64,000 bases of DNA from Bacteroidetes bacterium ADurb.Bin145 (GCA_002070505.1 MWDJ01000011.1:1-64000), one strand, 5' to 3'. Shown: positions 1 through 9,403, numbered from the stretch's first letter. Notes: generated by a model from the letters alone, not told the origin. A program made the numbers and translations.

Positions 1-1
1 C

Positions 2-451
2 ATGAAACGTAAGCCCCGGAATTCAAAACAGGGATTTTTAACCAGCGGAATGGTATGGAGGATAATTTACCAGGGGATAATGATAGGATCTATTCCATTG
101 GCAGCATATATACTGGGTCTCCGCGACAGGGGAGAAATACTTGGTCAGACAATGGCATTCGCGACACTCATGTTTGCACAACTCATACATGTGAGGAATC
201 TGCATTCAAATACACGGTCCTCAATGGCAATCAGTCCGTTGAAAAACAAACCATTGATCGGGGCCATCCTGGCTTCCACGGGCCTGGCATTGATCGTATT
301 ACTGATCCCTCCCGTTCGTGACGCGTTCAGGCTGACAGAGATGGATGGCAAACATTGGATTATCGTAGTATTAATGTCATTAATGCCCATATTGATTGTT
401 GATCTCTTTAAATTATTCAGGATCAATGGTACATGGGATGAGAAGGATTAG
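2..451 (+). CDS. P-type cation-transporting ATPase, C-terminal fragment
   Basis: This is the last 149 residues of a gene that begins before the window; the reading frame is open to the left edge, so the first Met need not be the start. Several hydrophobic segments (about residues 17-40, 48-65, 85-105 and 118-138) and the motif GQTMAFATLMFAQLIHVRNL match the C-terminal transmembrane domain of calcium/proton-type P-type ATPases (cation_ATPase_C). In the family these helices carry part of the ion path, while the phosphorylation and nucleotide domains lie upstream and are not visible here. The ion cannot be told from this fragment. It converges on feoB, with only 29 bp between the two stop codons. 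Confidence 0.8.
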   Translation: MKRKPRNSKQGFLTSGMVWRIIYQGIMIGSIPLAAYILGLRDRGEILGQTMAFATLMFAQLIHVRNLHSNTRSSMAISPLKNKPLIGAILASTGLALIVLLIPPVRDAFRLTEMDGKHWIIVVLMSLMPILIVDLFKLFRINGTWDEKD

Positions 452-480
452 CACTATAAGCAGAATCTGAAAAATAAAAG

Positions 481-2415
481 TTAGAAAACAAAATCAAGGA
501 TTCTCATGACAATTCCTGCAAGAACAATTGCAAAAAGAATTTCTGCTATGCAAACTGCAAGAGCCTTCTTCCATCCGTATTCTTTCCAGAGAACAGAAAT
601 TGTTGCAACACATGGTACATAGAACATGCTGACAACAGCAAGAGTAATCATTTGTTGCGGAGAGAGTACAGTGGCGAATTCGGTTGTCCCGAGATAAGCT
701 GCAAGCATTACAAGGATCAGCTCCTTTCTCAGTATACCAAAAATAAGCAGAATACCCGTTATTGCCGGAAGTCCGAGCCATTTCTCAGTAACCGGGCTAA
801 GGAATCCGGAAATTGCAGGCATCCATCCTGCGAGATAGATTGCCTGTATCAATACGCCGGAAATAATAACGATAGGAGCAGCTATATAGATAAATTCTTT
901 CAATGCATCCCACGTCTGGGACACTATTGTTTTTAGATGAGGTGTCTTGTAGTCGGGCATGTGCATAATAAGTTCAACCGGTTCACCAACCATGAATTTT
1001 GATGAGAGTCTTCCGGCTGCAAATATTATGATCATAGCAAAAATATACAGACCAAAAGCCCATAGCATACCTACATATTTGCCCACGAGTCCGAAAACTA
1101 TTACAGAAACTGCTGAGCAGGGAACGAGGGTAACTAGCACAGCCGTAATAAACCTTTCGCGTCGGGATTCCATTATCCGGCACGAAAGGCAACCGGGTAC
1201 GTTGCATCCAAGTCCGATAATGAACGAAATACATCCTTTCCCATGGATCCCCATTTTATGCATCAGCTTGTCCATAAGAAATGATATGCGGGAAATATAA
1301 CCCCAATCTTCCAGGATGTACAGGATAATATAAAAAGGCAGTATATAGGGTAATGCGATCTGAATAAGAGCAAGGACACTTTCTATTGCTGCCCATACCA
1401 GGGAAAAAATAAAAGCGTTACCGAAAGAATTTATCCACCTGTCGTGCCATTTATGGAATACAAGATCCAGGCGTGATGAAGACCAGTTGCCAAAGCTGAA
1501 AACAAAAAGGAACATGCCCCCAAGTATTAGCAGCATAACAAGATAACCTGAAAAACGGTGTGTAGTTATCAGATCAAGCCGTTCATTTAAGGTCATTTTT
1601 CTATGAGGACTGATTTTCACAATTTCCCTGGTGATCTGCGATGCAAGGTGGCTTCTTTCATCTGCAATGACAACATCCGGATCATGTCCATGAATATCTT
1701 CAAGTTTTTTACCCAGGGTGTCAGCCAGATCTATTATCTGTGGATTTATCTGCCGTATTGTTTTAAGTGTTTCTTTATCCTTTTCAAGCAATTTTATTGC
1801 TACCCATCTTTTAGGGTAGGGCAGTTCCGTTTCTTTAAGTGAAACTGATAACTGGTTTATAATGTTTTCAATTTCTTTTCCATATTCCGGGATATGATAA
1901 TCCCTGGTTCCTTCTTCTTTTATCTCAATGACTTTATCAATAATATCTGTCAATCCATAGCCCCGTGAAGCTACTGTAGCAATAACAGGTGCTTTTAATA
2001 TCTTTTCAAGCTTTAAAAAATCAATAGTGACACCTTTTTTCTTAGCCAGATCAACCATGTTTAAAACAAGGATAACAGGGCATTCAAGTTCCAAAAGCTG
2101 AAGTGTGAAGATAAGATTCCTTTCCAGATTGGTGGAGTCGATGATATTAATTACTACATCAGGCTTTTGTTTTATTATATATTCACGGGATATCAGTTCT
2201 TCCTCTGAATATGTTGTAAGAGAATATATTCCGGGAAGGTCAAGTACATCAATTGTATAGTTTTTATAGTAAAGGGTTCCCTCAAGCTTTTCAATAGTCT
2301 TACCTGCCCAGTTGCCTGTATGCTGGTGCAAGCCGGTCAGGTAGTTGAAGACGCTCGATTTCCCAGTGTTACCTTGTCCGGCAAGAACTATATTGATCTT
2401 CTTTTCATCATTCAT
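481..2415 (-). CDS. feoB: Ferrous iron transport protein B (FeoB)
   Basis: Inner-membrane GTPase-permease for Fe(II). The N-terminal G domain shows G1 GQGNTGKS (residues about 13-20), G3 DLPG (about 58-61) and G4 NMVD (about 118-121). The membrane part carries both FeoB gate motifs with their cysteines: GCNVPGC near residue 405 and YVPC near residue 598, the latter followed by a GWKKAL segment. At 644 residues it is shorter than many FeoB proteins (about 700-800), mainly in the spacer and C-terminus. The start codon overlaps the end of feoA by 8 bp, so the two are translationally coupled. Many Bacteroidetes carry a fused FeoAB, but here the genes are separate. An SmtB-type operator lies before feoA, which suggests unusual metal control. 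Confidence 0.93.
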   Translation of the reverse strand: MNDEKKINIVLAGQGNTGKSSVFNYLTGLHQHTGNWAGKTIEKLEGTLYYKNYTIDVLDLPGIYSLTTYSEEELISREYIIKQKPDVVINIIDSTNLERNLIFTLQLLELECPVILVLNMVDLAKKKGVTIDFLKLEKILKAPVIATVASRGYGLTDIIDKVIEIKEEGTRDYHIPEYGKEIENIINQLSVSLKETELPYPKRWVAIKLLEKDKETLKTIRQINPQIIDLADTLGKKLEDIHGHDPDVVIADERSHLASQITREIVKISPHRKMTLNERLDLITTHRFSGYLVMLLILGGMFLFVFSFGNWSSSRLDLVFHKWHDRWINSFGNAFIFSLVWAAIESVLALIQIALPYILPFYIILYILEDWGYISRISFLMDKLMHKMGIHGKGCISFIIGLGCNVPGCLSCRIMESRRERFITAVLVTLVPCSAVSVIVFGLVGKYVGMLWAFGLYIFAMIIIFAAGRLSSKFMVGEPVELIMHMPDYKTPHLKTIVSQTWDALKEFIYIAAPIVIISGVLIQAIYLAGWMPAISGFLSPVTEKWLGLPAITGILLIFGILRKELILVMLAAYLGTTEFATVLSPQQMITLAVVSMFYVPCVATISVLWKEYGWKKALAVCIAEILFAIVLAGIVMRILDFVF

Positions 2416-2656
2416 GCAGTTTCACAATTATTTTAGAAGCCAGGCCCCATCCCAGAACCAACCTTGAACCAACTGCTTCAACCTGGACCGGACCTGAGAA
2501 CAAAGCTCTCCTCAGAATTTTTATTTCAGTTCCGGAGGTAAGTCCCAGATCGGCCATTCTCTTTATCAGCATTTTTCCTCCGGTTATTGAAATTATTATT
2601 GCCTTCTGACCATCTTCCAGATCAATTAACCTTCTGCTTTCTTCTGTTCGAGTCAT
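2408..2656 (-). CDS. feoA: FeoA-domain protein
   Basis: An 82-residue SH3-like FeoA protein, the small cytoplasmic partner of FeoB. Typical features are the central GGKMLIKRMADLGLTSGTEI segment (family pattern: R-L-x-x-L-G-[IL]-x-x-G) and the C-terminal GSRLVLGWGLASKIIV strand. The start ATG is 2654-2656. The 3' end overlaps the feoB start, so this gene heads a two-gene feoAB operon. The 55 bp between it and the upstream ArsR-type regulator gene contains an SmtB-like dyad at 2677-2696. FeoA is required for FeoB transport in the systems where it has been tested; its exact role is not settled. Confidence 0.88.
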   Translation of the reverse strand: MTRTEESRRLIDLEDGQKAIIISITGGKMLIKRMADLGLTSGTEIKILRRALFSGPVQVEAVGSRLVLGWGLASKIIVKLHE

Positions 2657-2676
2657 TTTTTATTGTTTATATAGAT

Positions 2677-2696
2677 ATATGAACAAGTATTCAAAT
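2677..2696. promoter_or_regulatory. Putative SmtB/ArsR-type operator before feoAB
   Basis: The imperfect dyad ATATGAACAAGTATTCAAAT sits 21 bp upstream of the feoA start codon, between arsR and feoA. It has the TGAA-N6-TTCA core typical of operators bound by SmtB, ZiaR and CzrA. A near-identical site occurs just before arsR itself (3088-3107). The position would let a bound repressor block the feoA promoter. Binding is inferred from the match, not shown. Confidence 0.7.
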
Positions 2697-2711
2697 AAAA
2701 AGAATAAAAAA

Positions 2712-3077
2712 TCATTTTTCTTCAACATGTCTCAATCCCTCTGCAAAAAGATTATTAATATGGATATCATCAAGGGAATAATAAGCAATTTTTCCAATCT
2801 TATTATATTTTACAAGACGCATGTTACGCAATGTTCTTAACTGATGGGAAATAGCCGAATTAGTCGTACCGATTATTGCCGCGATATCATTGACGCAAAG
2901 TTCTTTTTCCTGGCATAATGCATAAATAATCTTAGTTCTTGTGGGGTCGCTCATCGCACTGAATGTTTCAGCAAGATGATGGAAAAAACTATCGGATTTC
3001 ATACTTATCCTTACCGAACGGATCTTTTCTTTCTCGATTCCGCTTATTAATTTAAGATCAGGATTCTTTCCCTTCAT
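2712..3077 (-). CDS. ArsR/SmtB-family metal-sensing repressor (Zn-type alpha5 site)
   Basis: A 121-residue winged-helix repressor counted from the ATG at 3077 (a TTG nine bases upstream is also open). The recognition region reads TTNSAISHQLRTLRNMRLV. The C-terminal helix carries D104-x-H106-x10-H117-x2-E120, the alpha5 Zn(II) site of SmtB and CzrA. C61 and D64 in ELCVND match two ligands of the SmtB alpha3 site, although the N-terminal ligands of that site are missing. Zinc, cobalt or nickel binding would release DNA in family members. A matching operator lies 11-30 bp upstream of the start (autoregulation) and another lies before feoA. Control of an iron importer by such a sensor is odd; the effector metal is inferred. 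Confidence 0.88.
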   Translation of the reverse strand: MKGKNPDLKLISGIEKEKIRSVRISMKSDSFFHHLAETFSAMSDPTRTKIIYALCQEKELCVNDIAAIIGTTNSAISHQLRTLRNMRLVKYNKIGKIAYYSLDDIHINNLFAEGLRHVEEK

Positions 3078-3087
3078 AAATATCAAT

Positions 3088-3107
3088 ATATGAACAATTA
3101 TTCAATT
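3088..3107. promoter_or_regulatory. Putative SmtB-type operator before arsR
   Basis: The sequence ATATGAACAATTATTCAATT contains the SmtB-family core TGAACA-N2-TATTCA and matches the feoA-proximal site at 16 to 17 of 20 positions. It starts 11 bp upstream of the chosen arsR start codon, the usual position for autoregulation in this family. It is also about 140 bp upstream of the divergent sugar permease, which is probably too far to control that gene. Confidence 0.72.
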
Positions 3108-3178
3108 ATTTCTCAAAAATATATATTTCTCGGGAATATTGTTCTTTTTGCAGGAGAAAACAACAAATTACCTTAATG

Positions 3179-3212
3179 TTTGATTTAGTATAGCCAAAAT
3201 TCAATACCTTAG
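3179..3212 (+). promoter_or_regulatory. Possible Bacteroidota-type promoter for the sugar ABC operon
   Basis: TTTG at 3179-3182 and TACCTTAG at 3205-3212 resemble the Bacteroidota -33 (TTTG) and -7 (TAnnTTTG) elements. The -7 box has one mismatch, and the 22-bp spacer is slightly long. It lies 37 bp before the permease start. This is a weak call made by eye. Confidence 0.3.
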
Positions 3213-3249
3213 TATATCTTAATTTATTCTGTAAGGAATAAAGAATCTG

Positions 3250-4239
3250 ATGAATAAAACAGGAACTGCTTCGATCTGGCAAAAATATCTTCGTATCCGG
3301 GAAGTGAATGTATTTATGGCCCTGGTAGTTTTAATAATTATCATGAGCGCAGCAAGCCCTTATTTTCTTAAGCAGGATAATATATTCAATGTACTCAGAG
3401 GGATGTCGACAATAGGGATTATGGCGCTCGGGCAGACAATGGTAATAATTACAGGCGGTATAGATCTTTCGGTAGGATCATTGCTGGCAGTGTCTTCGAT
3501 GCTGACAGCCAGGTTAATAACAGTGCATGATCAGAGTGCTTTTATTGCTGTGCTTACTGGTTTGTCCTTCGGATTGTTTTTAGGGATTATGAACGGACTT
3601 ATAATAACCCGTTTTAAAATCAATGCATTTATTACTACACTGGGTATGCTTAGTATTGGCAGGGGGCTGACGTATCTTCTGGCTACAGGAGTAAAAGGCA
3701 GTGTGGCTTCAAATATCCCGATGCAAAATGGTTTCATTGTTTTTCTCGGGAACGGATATCTTGGACCTGTTCCTTTTTCTGTTGTGCTTTTATTGATACT
3801 GCTGTTTCTGGCTTCCTTGTTTTTGAGGCATACTGTTCCCGGGCGTTATATTTATGCTGTTGGGAGCAATGAAAGATCAGCAAGATTATCAGGTGTTCCC
3901 GTTAATAAAGTCAGGGTTTTTGTTTATGCCATATCAGGCTTTTTTTGTGCACTGGCAGGGATAATTCTGACGGGAAGGTTATCAACTGCAGCCACCAACA
4001 TCGGTCTGGGAAACGAGCTGGATGTAATTGCCGCAGTTGTGATTGGCGGGGCAAGCCTGCAGGGAGGTGAAGGCACTGTAACCGGAGCCATAATCGGCGC
4101 CACTATTATGGCAATAGTCCGGAATGCATTTGTCCTTCTGCATATTCCCAACCATTTTCAGACAATTACTATCGGGATAGTGATCATACTTGCAGTAGGA
4201 TTTGACCAGCTGTTAAAGAGAAAAGTTAAAAACCTTTAA
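3250..4239 (+). CDS. Ribose-type sugar ABC transporter permease (RbsC family)
   Basis: A 329-residue inner-membrane permease of the BPD_transp_2 (RbsC/XylH/AraH) family with about eight to ten hydrophobic segments. Family marks are GQTMVIITGGIDLSVGS (about residues 60-76), GRYIYAVGSNERSARLSGVP (about 198-217) and the late loop GGASLQGGEGTVTGAIIGA (about 264-282). It heads a tightly spaced block: 10 bp to the binding protein, then the ATPase, then an FGGY kinase. The family imports monosaccharides such as ribose, xylose, arabinose, galactose or autoinducer-2; sequence alone does not give the substrate. Permease before binding protein is a less common gene order. Confidence 0.9.
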   Translation: MNKTGTASIWQKYLRIREVNVFMALVVLIIIMSAASPYFLKQDNIFNVLRGMSTIGIMALGQTMVIITGGIDLSVGSLLAVSSMLTARLITVHDQSAFIAVLTGLSFGLFLGIMNGLIITRFKINAFITTLGMLSIGRGLTYLLATGVKGSVASNIPMQNGFIVFLGNGYLGPVPFSVVLLLILLFLASLFLRHTVPGRYIYAVGSNERSARLSGVPVNKVRVFVYAISGFFCALAGIILTGRLSTAATNIGLGNELDVIAAVVIGGASLQGGEGTVTGAIIGATIMAIVRNAFVLLHIPNHFQTITIGIVIILAVGFDQLLKRKVKNL

Positions 4240-4249
4240 ATCTGTCAAT

Positions 4250-5284
4250 ATGTTCAGGAAAGCACTATTGTTGATATTTTTATTGATCTTGAATTATTCA
4301 TGTCAAAGGTCAGCTTCACATAGGAATTCAAGAACATTACCCGAGCCTCCTCCATATTTCTCAGAAGGAAGAGCAGAGGATCAGGGTTCGGTTATGCCCG
4401 TAGCAAACAGGAAAAACGAGCACATTAAAATAGCCTTTCTGGCAATGGAAACCAATCCATGGTGGACTCCGGTAAAAGCTGGAGTCATGGAAGCAAAAGA
4501 ATTACTTAAGGAATATAATACAGAAGTTGACTGGATAGTGGCTGGCGATCGTCATACTGCTGATGTATTTGGAATTGCCATAGAAGCCGCAATGGCCCAG
4601 AATTATGATGGAATAGCTTGTCTGGCCGGCGATGAGGGAATGATACCGTTCATCAAAAAAGCTGTTGACGCTGGAGTTGCTGTAGCTACATATAATTCGG
4701 AAACAAATAAAGAATCTGCCAGGGCATTTTTTATCGGAGCAGACAATTATCAGCAGGGAAGGGCGTGCGGTGAAAAAATGGCTCAGCTCATAGGAGGTAA
4801 AGGTAAAGTCGCAATCATTACGGGATTCTTTGCCGTGGAAGCTCATGAATTAAGGCGTACCGGATTTAAAGATATCTTATCTGAAAAATATCCGGAAATT
4901 ACAATCGCCGGAGAAGTGGAGAACATTGATCTTGCCGATATCGCATATACCCAGGCCACTGATTTTATGAGTTCATTTCCGGATCTGGCGGGCATTTATA
5001 TTACTGCAAGCGGCCAGTTTGGAGCGGCGAATGCTGTAAAGGACTATGGGAAAAAAGGACTGGTAAAAGTTGTTTGTCATGACTTTTTACCAGAGACGAT
5101 GGGCCTTGTCAAAGAGGGAGTAATTCAGGGAGTGATAGATCAAAGCACTAAGCTCCAGGGACGGGATACAGTGATCAGGCTCTATAATTATATTGCCGGA
5201 GGAATTGTTCCGCCATTCGGAAAATTATTGCTTGATACCCCCATGGCGACTCCTGATAATGTAAACCAATACTGGCCAGACTAA
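4250..5284 (+). CDS. Sugar ABC transporter substrate-binding lipoprotein (RbsB-like)
   Basis: A 344-residue periplasmic-binding protein (Peripla_BP_4 fold). The N-terminus is a hydrophobic leader ending at Cys18 (ILNYSC), consistent with a Bacteroidota lipoprotein. A linker of about 45 residues precedes the two-lobed domain, which opens with IKIAFLAMETNPWW and has the typical segments FFIGADNYQQGRACGEKMAQ and GKVAIITG. It would capture the sugar in the periplasm and pass it to the permease encoded just upstream. Aromatic NPWW at the ligand cleft is common in sugar binders. The ligand is unknown; the downstream FGGY kinase suggests a pentose or deoxyhexose. Confidence 0.88.
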   Translation: MFRKALLLIFLLILNYSCQRSASHRNSRTLPEPPPYFSEGRAEDQGSVMPVANRKNEHIKIAFLAMETNPWWTPVKAGVMEAKELLKEYNTEVDWIVAGDRHTADVFGIAIEAAMAQNYDGIACLAGDEGMIPFIKKAVDAGVAVATYNSETNKESARAFFIGADNYQQGRACGEKMAQLIGGKGKVAIITGFFAVEAHELRRTGFKDILSEKYPEITIAGEVENIDLADIAYTQATDFMSSFPDLAGIYITASGQFGAANAVKDYGKKGLVKVVCHDFLPETMGLVKEGVIQGVIDQSTKLQGRDTVIRLYNYIAGGIVPPFGKLLLDTPMATPDNVNQYWPD

Positions 5285-5306
5285 ATAAATAATAACTCAG
5301 GTTCTA

Positions 5307-6833
5307 ATGTCCACAGAAGCCGGTAATATTCTGGAAGCCAGAAATATCTCAAAAAGCTTCGGAGGTGTGAAAGCATTGATCGATATCAATATTGCTGTTC
5401 GCAGGGGTGAAGTGCATGCCGTTATTGGAGAGAACGGTGCCGGGAAAACAACACTTATGAACATCTTCGGTGGTATAATCAGGCAGGATAAAGGAGAACT
5501 GCTGTTCGACGGGAAAAATATCAGCTTCAATTCCCCACGTGAGGCATTTAAAGAAGGGATTTCAACAATTCACCAGGAACTGACTATGCTGCCGCATTTG
5601 AATGTCATGGAGAATATTTTCCTGGGGCAGATGCAGAAATTCAATATTGGCAGAATGATTATCAATGGTCGGAAGCTTGTCAGATCGGCTGAAGAAGCCC
5701 TTGATATCCTTGATCTTTCAATGGATCTTAAAAAGACCGTAAGTGATCTCAGCATATCGGAACAGCAGGAAATTGAAATCATTAAGGCATTATCGGGAAA
5801 TGCACGGCTCATAATTATGGACGAACCCAATTCTTCCCTTACTGATATTGAGACCCGGCAATTGTTCATGATCATAGAAAAACTCAAGAGCAAGGAGATC
5901 TCAGTTATCTATGTATCTCATAAGATTGATGAGGTACTCCGGATCGCTGACAGGATCACAGTATTAAGGGATGGGCGCAATGCCGGGACAATAGAAAAGA
6001 GGGATGCAACGACTACAAAGTTATTCAGATTGATCGCCGGAAGGGATTTGAAAGAAACTCTTTCGAGGGGAAGTACCTCAGATAAACAGATTCTGCTGAA
6101 TGTTAAGAATGCAGGCGGAAAGGGATTCAGCGGGATTAATTTTAATTTATTCAGAGGAGAAATACTCGGTTTTTACGGACTTGTCGGGTCTGGAAGAAGT
6201 GAACTGGCGCGTGCATTATATGGCGCGGATATTCTAACAAGGGGTACTATTGAAATAAACAATAAATTTGTTAAAATCAGTTCTCCGGCAGAAGCTCTGA
6301 AAAAAGGGATTGCCATGGTTCCCGAAGACAGAAAAGATCAGGGGCTTTTTATGAACCTGTCAGTGTTATCAAACATGACTCTCTCGTCTCTTAAGAGTTT
6401 AAGTCATTATAATTTCTTCCTCAGGTCATCGCGGGAGAAAAAGATAATAAATGATTACATTGAAATGCTGCATATAAAAATGGATGAGCTCAATCAGCCC
6501 ATAAGTAATTTAAGCGGAGGCAATCAGCAGAAGGTAATTCTGGCCAGGAACCTGATGACCCGTCCGGGAATACTTATACTGGATGAGCCTACACATGGTA
6601 TTGACATTGGCGCAAAGGAAGAAATTCATACTATAATAAGGGAACTTGCCTCTCAGGGAGTCGGCATTATACTGATTTCCTCAGAGATGCCTGAAATATT
6701 AGCGATTTCTAACAGAATCGCTGTACTTCATGAAGGGAAGCTGGCAGGAATATTAAACCGGGATGCTGCAACCGAAGAAAAATTAATTGCTTATGCAACA
6801 GGTTACATAAATGAAACATCAGCGAGTATATAA
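5307..6833 (+). CDS. Sugar ABC transporter ATP-binding protein, two nucleotide-binding domains (RbsA family)
   Basis: A 508-residue cytoplasmic ATPase made of two ABC domains. The first has Walker A GENGAGKTT (about residues 41-49), signature LSISEQQEIEI and Walker B LIIMDEPNSSL. The second has the degenerate Walker A GLVGSGRSE typical of the RbsA/XylG/MglA group, signature LSGGNQQKVILARNL and Walker B ILILDEPTHGID. Only the first site is fully canonical, as in the family. It follows the binding-protein gene by 22 bp and precedes an FGGY kinase, so the four genes probably form one operon. Confidence 0.93.
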   Translation: MSTEAGNILEARNISKSFGGVKALIDINIAVRRGEVHAVIGENGAGKTTLMNIFGGIIRQDKGELLFDGKNISFNSPREAFKEGISTIHQELTMLPHLNVMENIFLGQMQKFNIGRMIINGRKLVRSAEEALDILDLSMDLKKTVSDLSISEQQEIEIIKALSGNARLIIMDEPNSSLTDIETRQLFMIIEKLKSKEISVIYVSHKIDEVLRIADRITVLRDGRNAGTIEKRDATTTKLFRLIAGRDLKETLSRGSTSDKQILLNVKNAGGKGFSGINFNLFRGEILGFYGLVGSGRSELARALYGADILTRGTIEINNKFVKISSPAEALKKGIAMVPEDRKDQGLFMNLSVLSNMTLSSLKSLSHYNFFLRSSREKKIINDYIEMLHIKMDELNQPISNLSGGNQQKVILARNLMTRPGILILDEPTHGIDIGAKEEIHTIIRELASQGVGIILISSEMPEILAISNRIAVLHEGKLAGILNRDAATEEKLIAYATGYINETSASI

Positions 6834-6860
6834 AAAGAATTATTAGGACGGCATTACATA

Positions 6861-8345
6861 ATGGCAGATACAGTAATAGGAATTGACAGCAGCACCACAT
6901 CGACCAAAGCTATAGCGTGGGATGCTTCGGGGAAAAATATTGCCGAAGGAAGCATACCACTGTCTACGTTTTCTCCGGTGATGGGCTATTATGAACAGAA
7001 TGCTGAAGATTGGTGGAATTCAGCAGCAGGTGCTCTGAAAAAAATCACACAAAAAATAAATAATGAAAGCATCAGGGGGCTGGCAATTTCTAATCAGCGG
7101 GAAACTTTTGTTGGCCTTGATAACAAGGGTAATCCGGTAAGACCGGCGATTATATGGCTTGATGAAAGGTGTAAATGTATCGTGGATAAATTCGCCGGGA
7201 TAGTGGGAGACGACAGGATTCATCAGTTAACAGGCAAACCAAAGGATTATGCTCCTGTTGTGTATCGCCTCGCCTGGATGAAGGAAAAGGAAAATCATCT
7301 TTTCAGAAAAGTATCCAGATTCTGTGACGTTCATGCTTATCTGGTTTACAAACTGACCGGGCAGTTCAGAACAAGCTGGGCAAGTGCTGATCCAATGGGG
7401 ATATTTGATCTTGAAAGGAAAACCTGGTCAGAAGATATTCTTAAACATCTGGATATTAGTCCTGATCAGCTTCCTGTTCCATATTCTCCAGGGACGATTA
7501 TCGGGCATGTTACGCAACAAGCTTCAGAATTAACAGGATTGAAAGCAGGAACTCCGGTAATAGCAGGAGGAGGTGATGGTCAGGCAGCCGGCCTGGGAGT
7601 GAATGCTTTAACAGGAGAACGGGCATATCTGAATTTAGGGACAGCAGTTGTTTCGGGTTCATTTGTAAGTAAGTATATAGTTGACAAAGCCTTTCGCACA
7701 ATGGCAAGCTGTTCTGATAAGGGCTACTATTGTGAAACAAGTCTGAGGGCAGGGACCTTTCTGATTGACTGGTTTCTTCAAAAAGTGTTGCGATCAGATC
7801 CCGGACAGAAAGGAAAAACTTATGATGACCTGGATAAGGAAGCAAAAAACATACCCATTGGAAGTGAAGGACTTATGGTTCTTCCTTATTGGAATGCAGT
7901 TATGAATCCCTGGTGGGATCCTGATTCAAGAGGTTGTATGGTTGGCTTTTCATCGGGACATCATCGCGGCCATATTTACAGGGCGATCCTTGAGGGGATA
8001 GCAATGGAACAATCCCTGTCTGCATCTCTGGTGGAAAAAGTCACAGGAACGAAGATAAAAGAATTTGCCGTAATCGGAGGCGGGGCAAAAAACAAGTTAT
8101 GGAGACAGACTTTTGCTGATGCGTGTGATAAGGCCATATTAAGCATGGAAACTGACGAAGCCTCCTCCCTGGGTGCCGGAATTGCAGCAGTTGTTGGTGT
8201 TGGCTGGTTTAATTCGTTTAATAAGGCAGCTGCAAATATGGTTCATGTTAAAGGAATAACAGAACCAATTCCGGGGAATGTCAGTTTATTCAGGGATCTA
8301 TTGCCAAGATACAGGAAAATCTATCCGGCAATCCGGTCGATTTAA
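6861..8345 (+). CDS. FGGY-family carbohydrate kinase (xylulokinase-like)
   Basis: A 494-residue cytoplasmic sugar kinase. The N-terminal ATPase fold begins GIDSSTTSTKAIAWD, followed by NQRETFVGLD and IIWLDERC. The catalytic-region motif is GGGDGQAAGLG (about residues 235-245), and the second FGGY signature is EFAVIGGGAKNKLWRQTF (about residues 401-418). Length and motifs fit xylulokinase and related pentulose or deoxyketose kinases. It lies 27 bp after the ABC ATPase and probably phosphorylates the imported sugar or its ketose. No isomerase or aldolase is adjacent, so the sugar could be D-xylulose, L-ribulose, L-fuculose or a similar ketose. Confidence 0.87.
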   Translation: MADTVIGIDSSTTSTKAIAWDASGKNIAEGSIPLSTFSPVMGYYEQNAEDWWNSAAGALKKITQKINNESIRGLAISNQRETFVGLDNKGNPVRPAIIWLDERCKCIVDKFAGIVGDDRIHQLTGKPKDYAPVVYRLAWMKEKENHLFRKVSRFCDVHAYLVYKLTGQFRTSWASADPMGIFDLERKTWSEDILKHLDISPDQLPVPYSPGTIIGHVTQQASELTGLKAGTPVIAGGGDGQAAGLGVNALTGERAYLNLGTAVVSGSFVSKYIVDKAFRTMASCSDKGYYCETSLRAGTFLIDWFLQKVLRSDPGQKGKTYDDLDKEAKNIPIGSEGLMVLPYWNAVMNPWWDPDSRGCMVGFSSGHHRGHIYRAILEGIAMEQSLSASLVEKVTGTKIKEFAVIGGGAKNKLWRQTFADACDKAILSMETDEASSLGAGIAAVVGVGWFNSFNKAAANMVHVKGITEPIPGNVSLFRDLLPRYRKIYPAIRSI

Positions 8346-8450
8346 AGATCCTGTTATTTTTGCACGGATAAAGAGATAGAAGTCATTATTATTTTGTTCT
8401 TCGTTTAGGGATGTAAAATTTAATATTTTTAATTCCGAAATTTGAACGAC

Positions 8451-9308
8451 ATGAAAGTACTTGATGAGGAGTATTTTGAAAAACTCTCTCCTGTTTTCCG
8501 GGGAAAGAACGGACGGAAGCGGGCCCAGCTTTTTATGCGGCTTACAGCTATTGATAAAGTAAACCAGGTGTACTATAACTCACGCAATTATACCGGATCA
8601 GCATTTGCTTTCAATTTACTCAAGGACATAGGGGTCAATTATGTTATCGGTTATTCAGAGCGATTAAAACAATTGCCCGGGGGGGCTTTTATTACTATCG
8701 CAAATCATCCTTATGGTGGTCTGGACGGGATAATATTAATAGACCTTATAGCAGGATTACGTCCGGATTATAAATTAATGGTGAATAAGGTCATCTCCCT
8801 TGTAAAAACGATGAAGGAGAATTTCATATCGGTTACACCTACGGTAAGCAAGAAAAGCGGGATTTCCGGGATCAGCCTGCAGGGAGTCCGTGAAGCACTG
8901 ATCAATCTTCAAAATGGGCATCCGGTAGGTTTTTTCCCTTCAGGGGCAGTTTCAAATTTCAGCCTGAGAAATTTCAAGGTCAGGGACCGTAAATGGCAAA
9001 CAAGTATTATCCATCTTATTCAACACGCAAAAGTACCAGTACTTCCGATAAAATTTTTCGATATAAATTCACCATTTTTTTATTTTCTTGGAATGATCCA
9101 CTGGAAGATCAGATCCCTGCGATTACCCTCAGAAGTTTTCAACAAAAGAAAACAGCAACCGCGAATTGCCATAGGTAATATTATTTCTGTTCAGGAGCAG
9201 GAAAAATATCTTGATATAGAGGATCTTAATCTTTTTCTCAGAAAGGCTGTCTATGACATACCATCACCAGCCTCATTTATTCCGAGAACAAGTCTGGAAC
9301 TCCGGTAA
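8451..9308 (+). CDS. PlsC-like lysophospholipid or lyso-aminolipid acyltransferase
   Basis: A 285-residue protein counted from the ATG at 8451; an upstream TTG at 8442 is also open. The acyltransferase block is recognisable: ITIANHPYGGLDGI (about residues 82-95) corresponds to the catalytic HX4D box, here H-P-Y-G-G-L-D with one more residue between H and D, as in the NHPxGGxDG subgroup. FFPSGAVS (about residues 164-171) corresponds to the FPEG-type acceptor motif. Members of this hemolysin-like subgroup acylate lyso-ornithine or lyso-glycine lipids in Bacteroidota, which is a possible role here. It probably acts at the inner face of the cytoplasmic membrane. The neighbours give no clear pathway. 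Confidence 0.75.
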   Translation: MKVLDEEYFEKLSPVFRGKNGRKRAQLFMRLTAIDKVNQVYYNSRNYTGSAFAFNLLKDIGVNYVIGYSERLKQLPGGAFITIANHPYGGLDGIILIDLIAGLRPDYKLMVNKVISLVKTMKENFISVTPTVSKKSGISGISLQGVREALINLQNGHPVGFFPSGAVSNFSLRNFKVRDRKWQTSIIHLIQHAKVPVLPIKFFDINSPFFYFLGMIHWKIRSLRLPSEVFNKRKQQPRIAIGNIISVQEQEKYLDIEDLNLFLRKAVYDIPSPASFIPRTSLELR

Positions 9309-9403
9309 AACATACTTAAAATAAACGTGATCCTCAATAAGTAAATTAAAAAAATACTAATATTGGGGTTCGGATTTTGAGTCTTCTTATATTCCGTTAC
9401 ATA

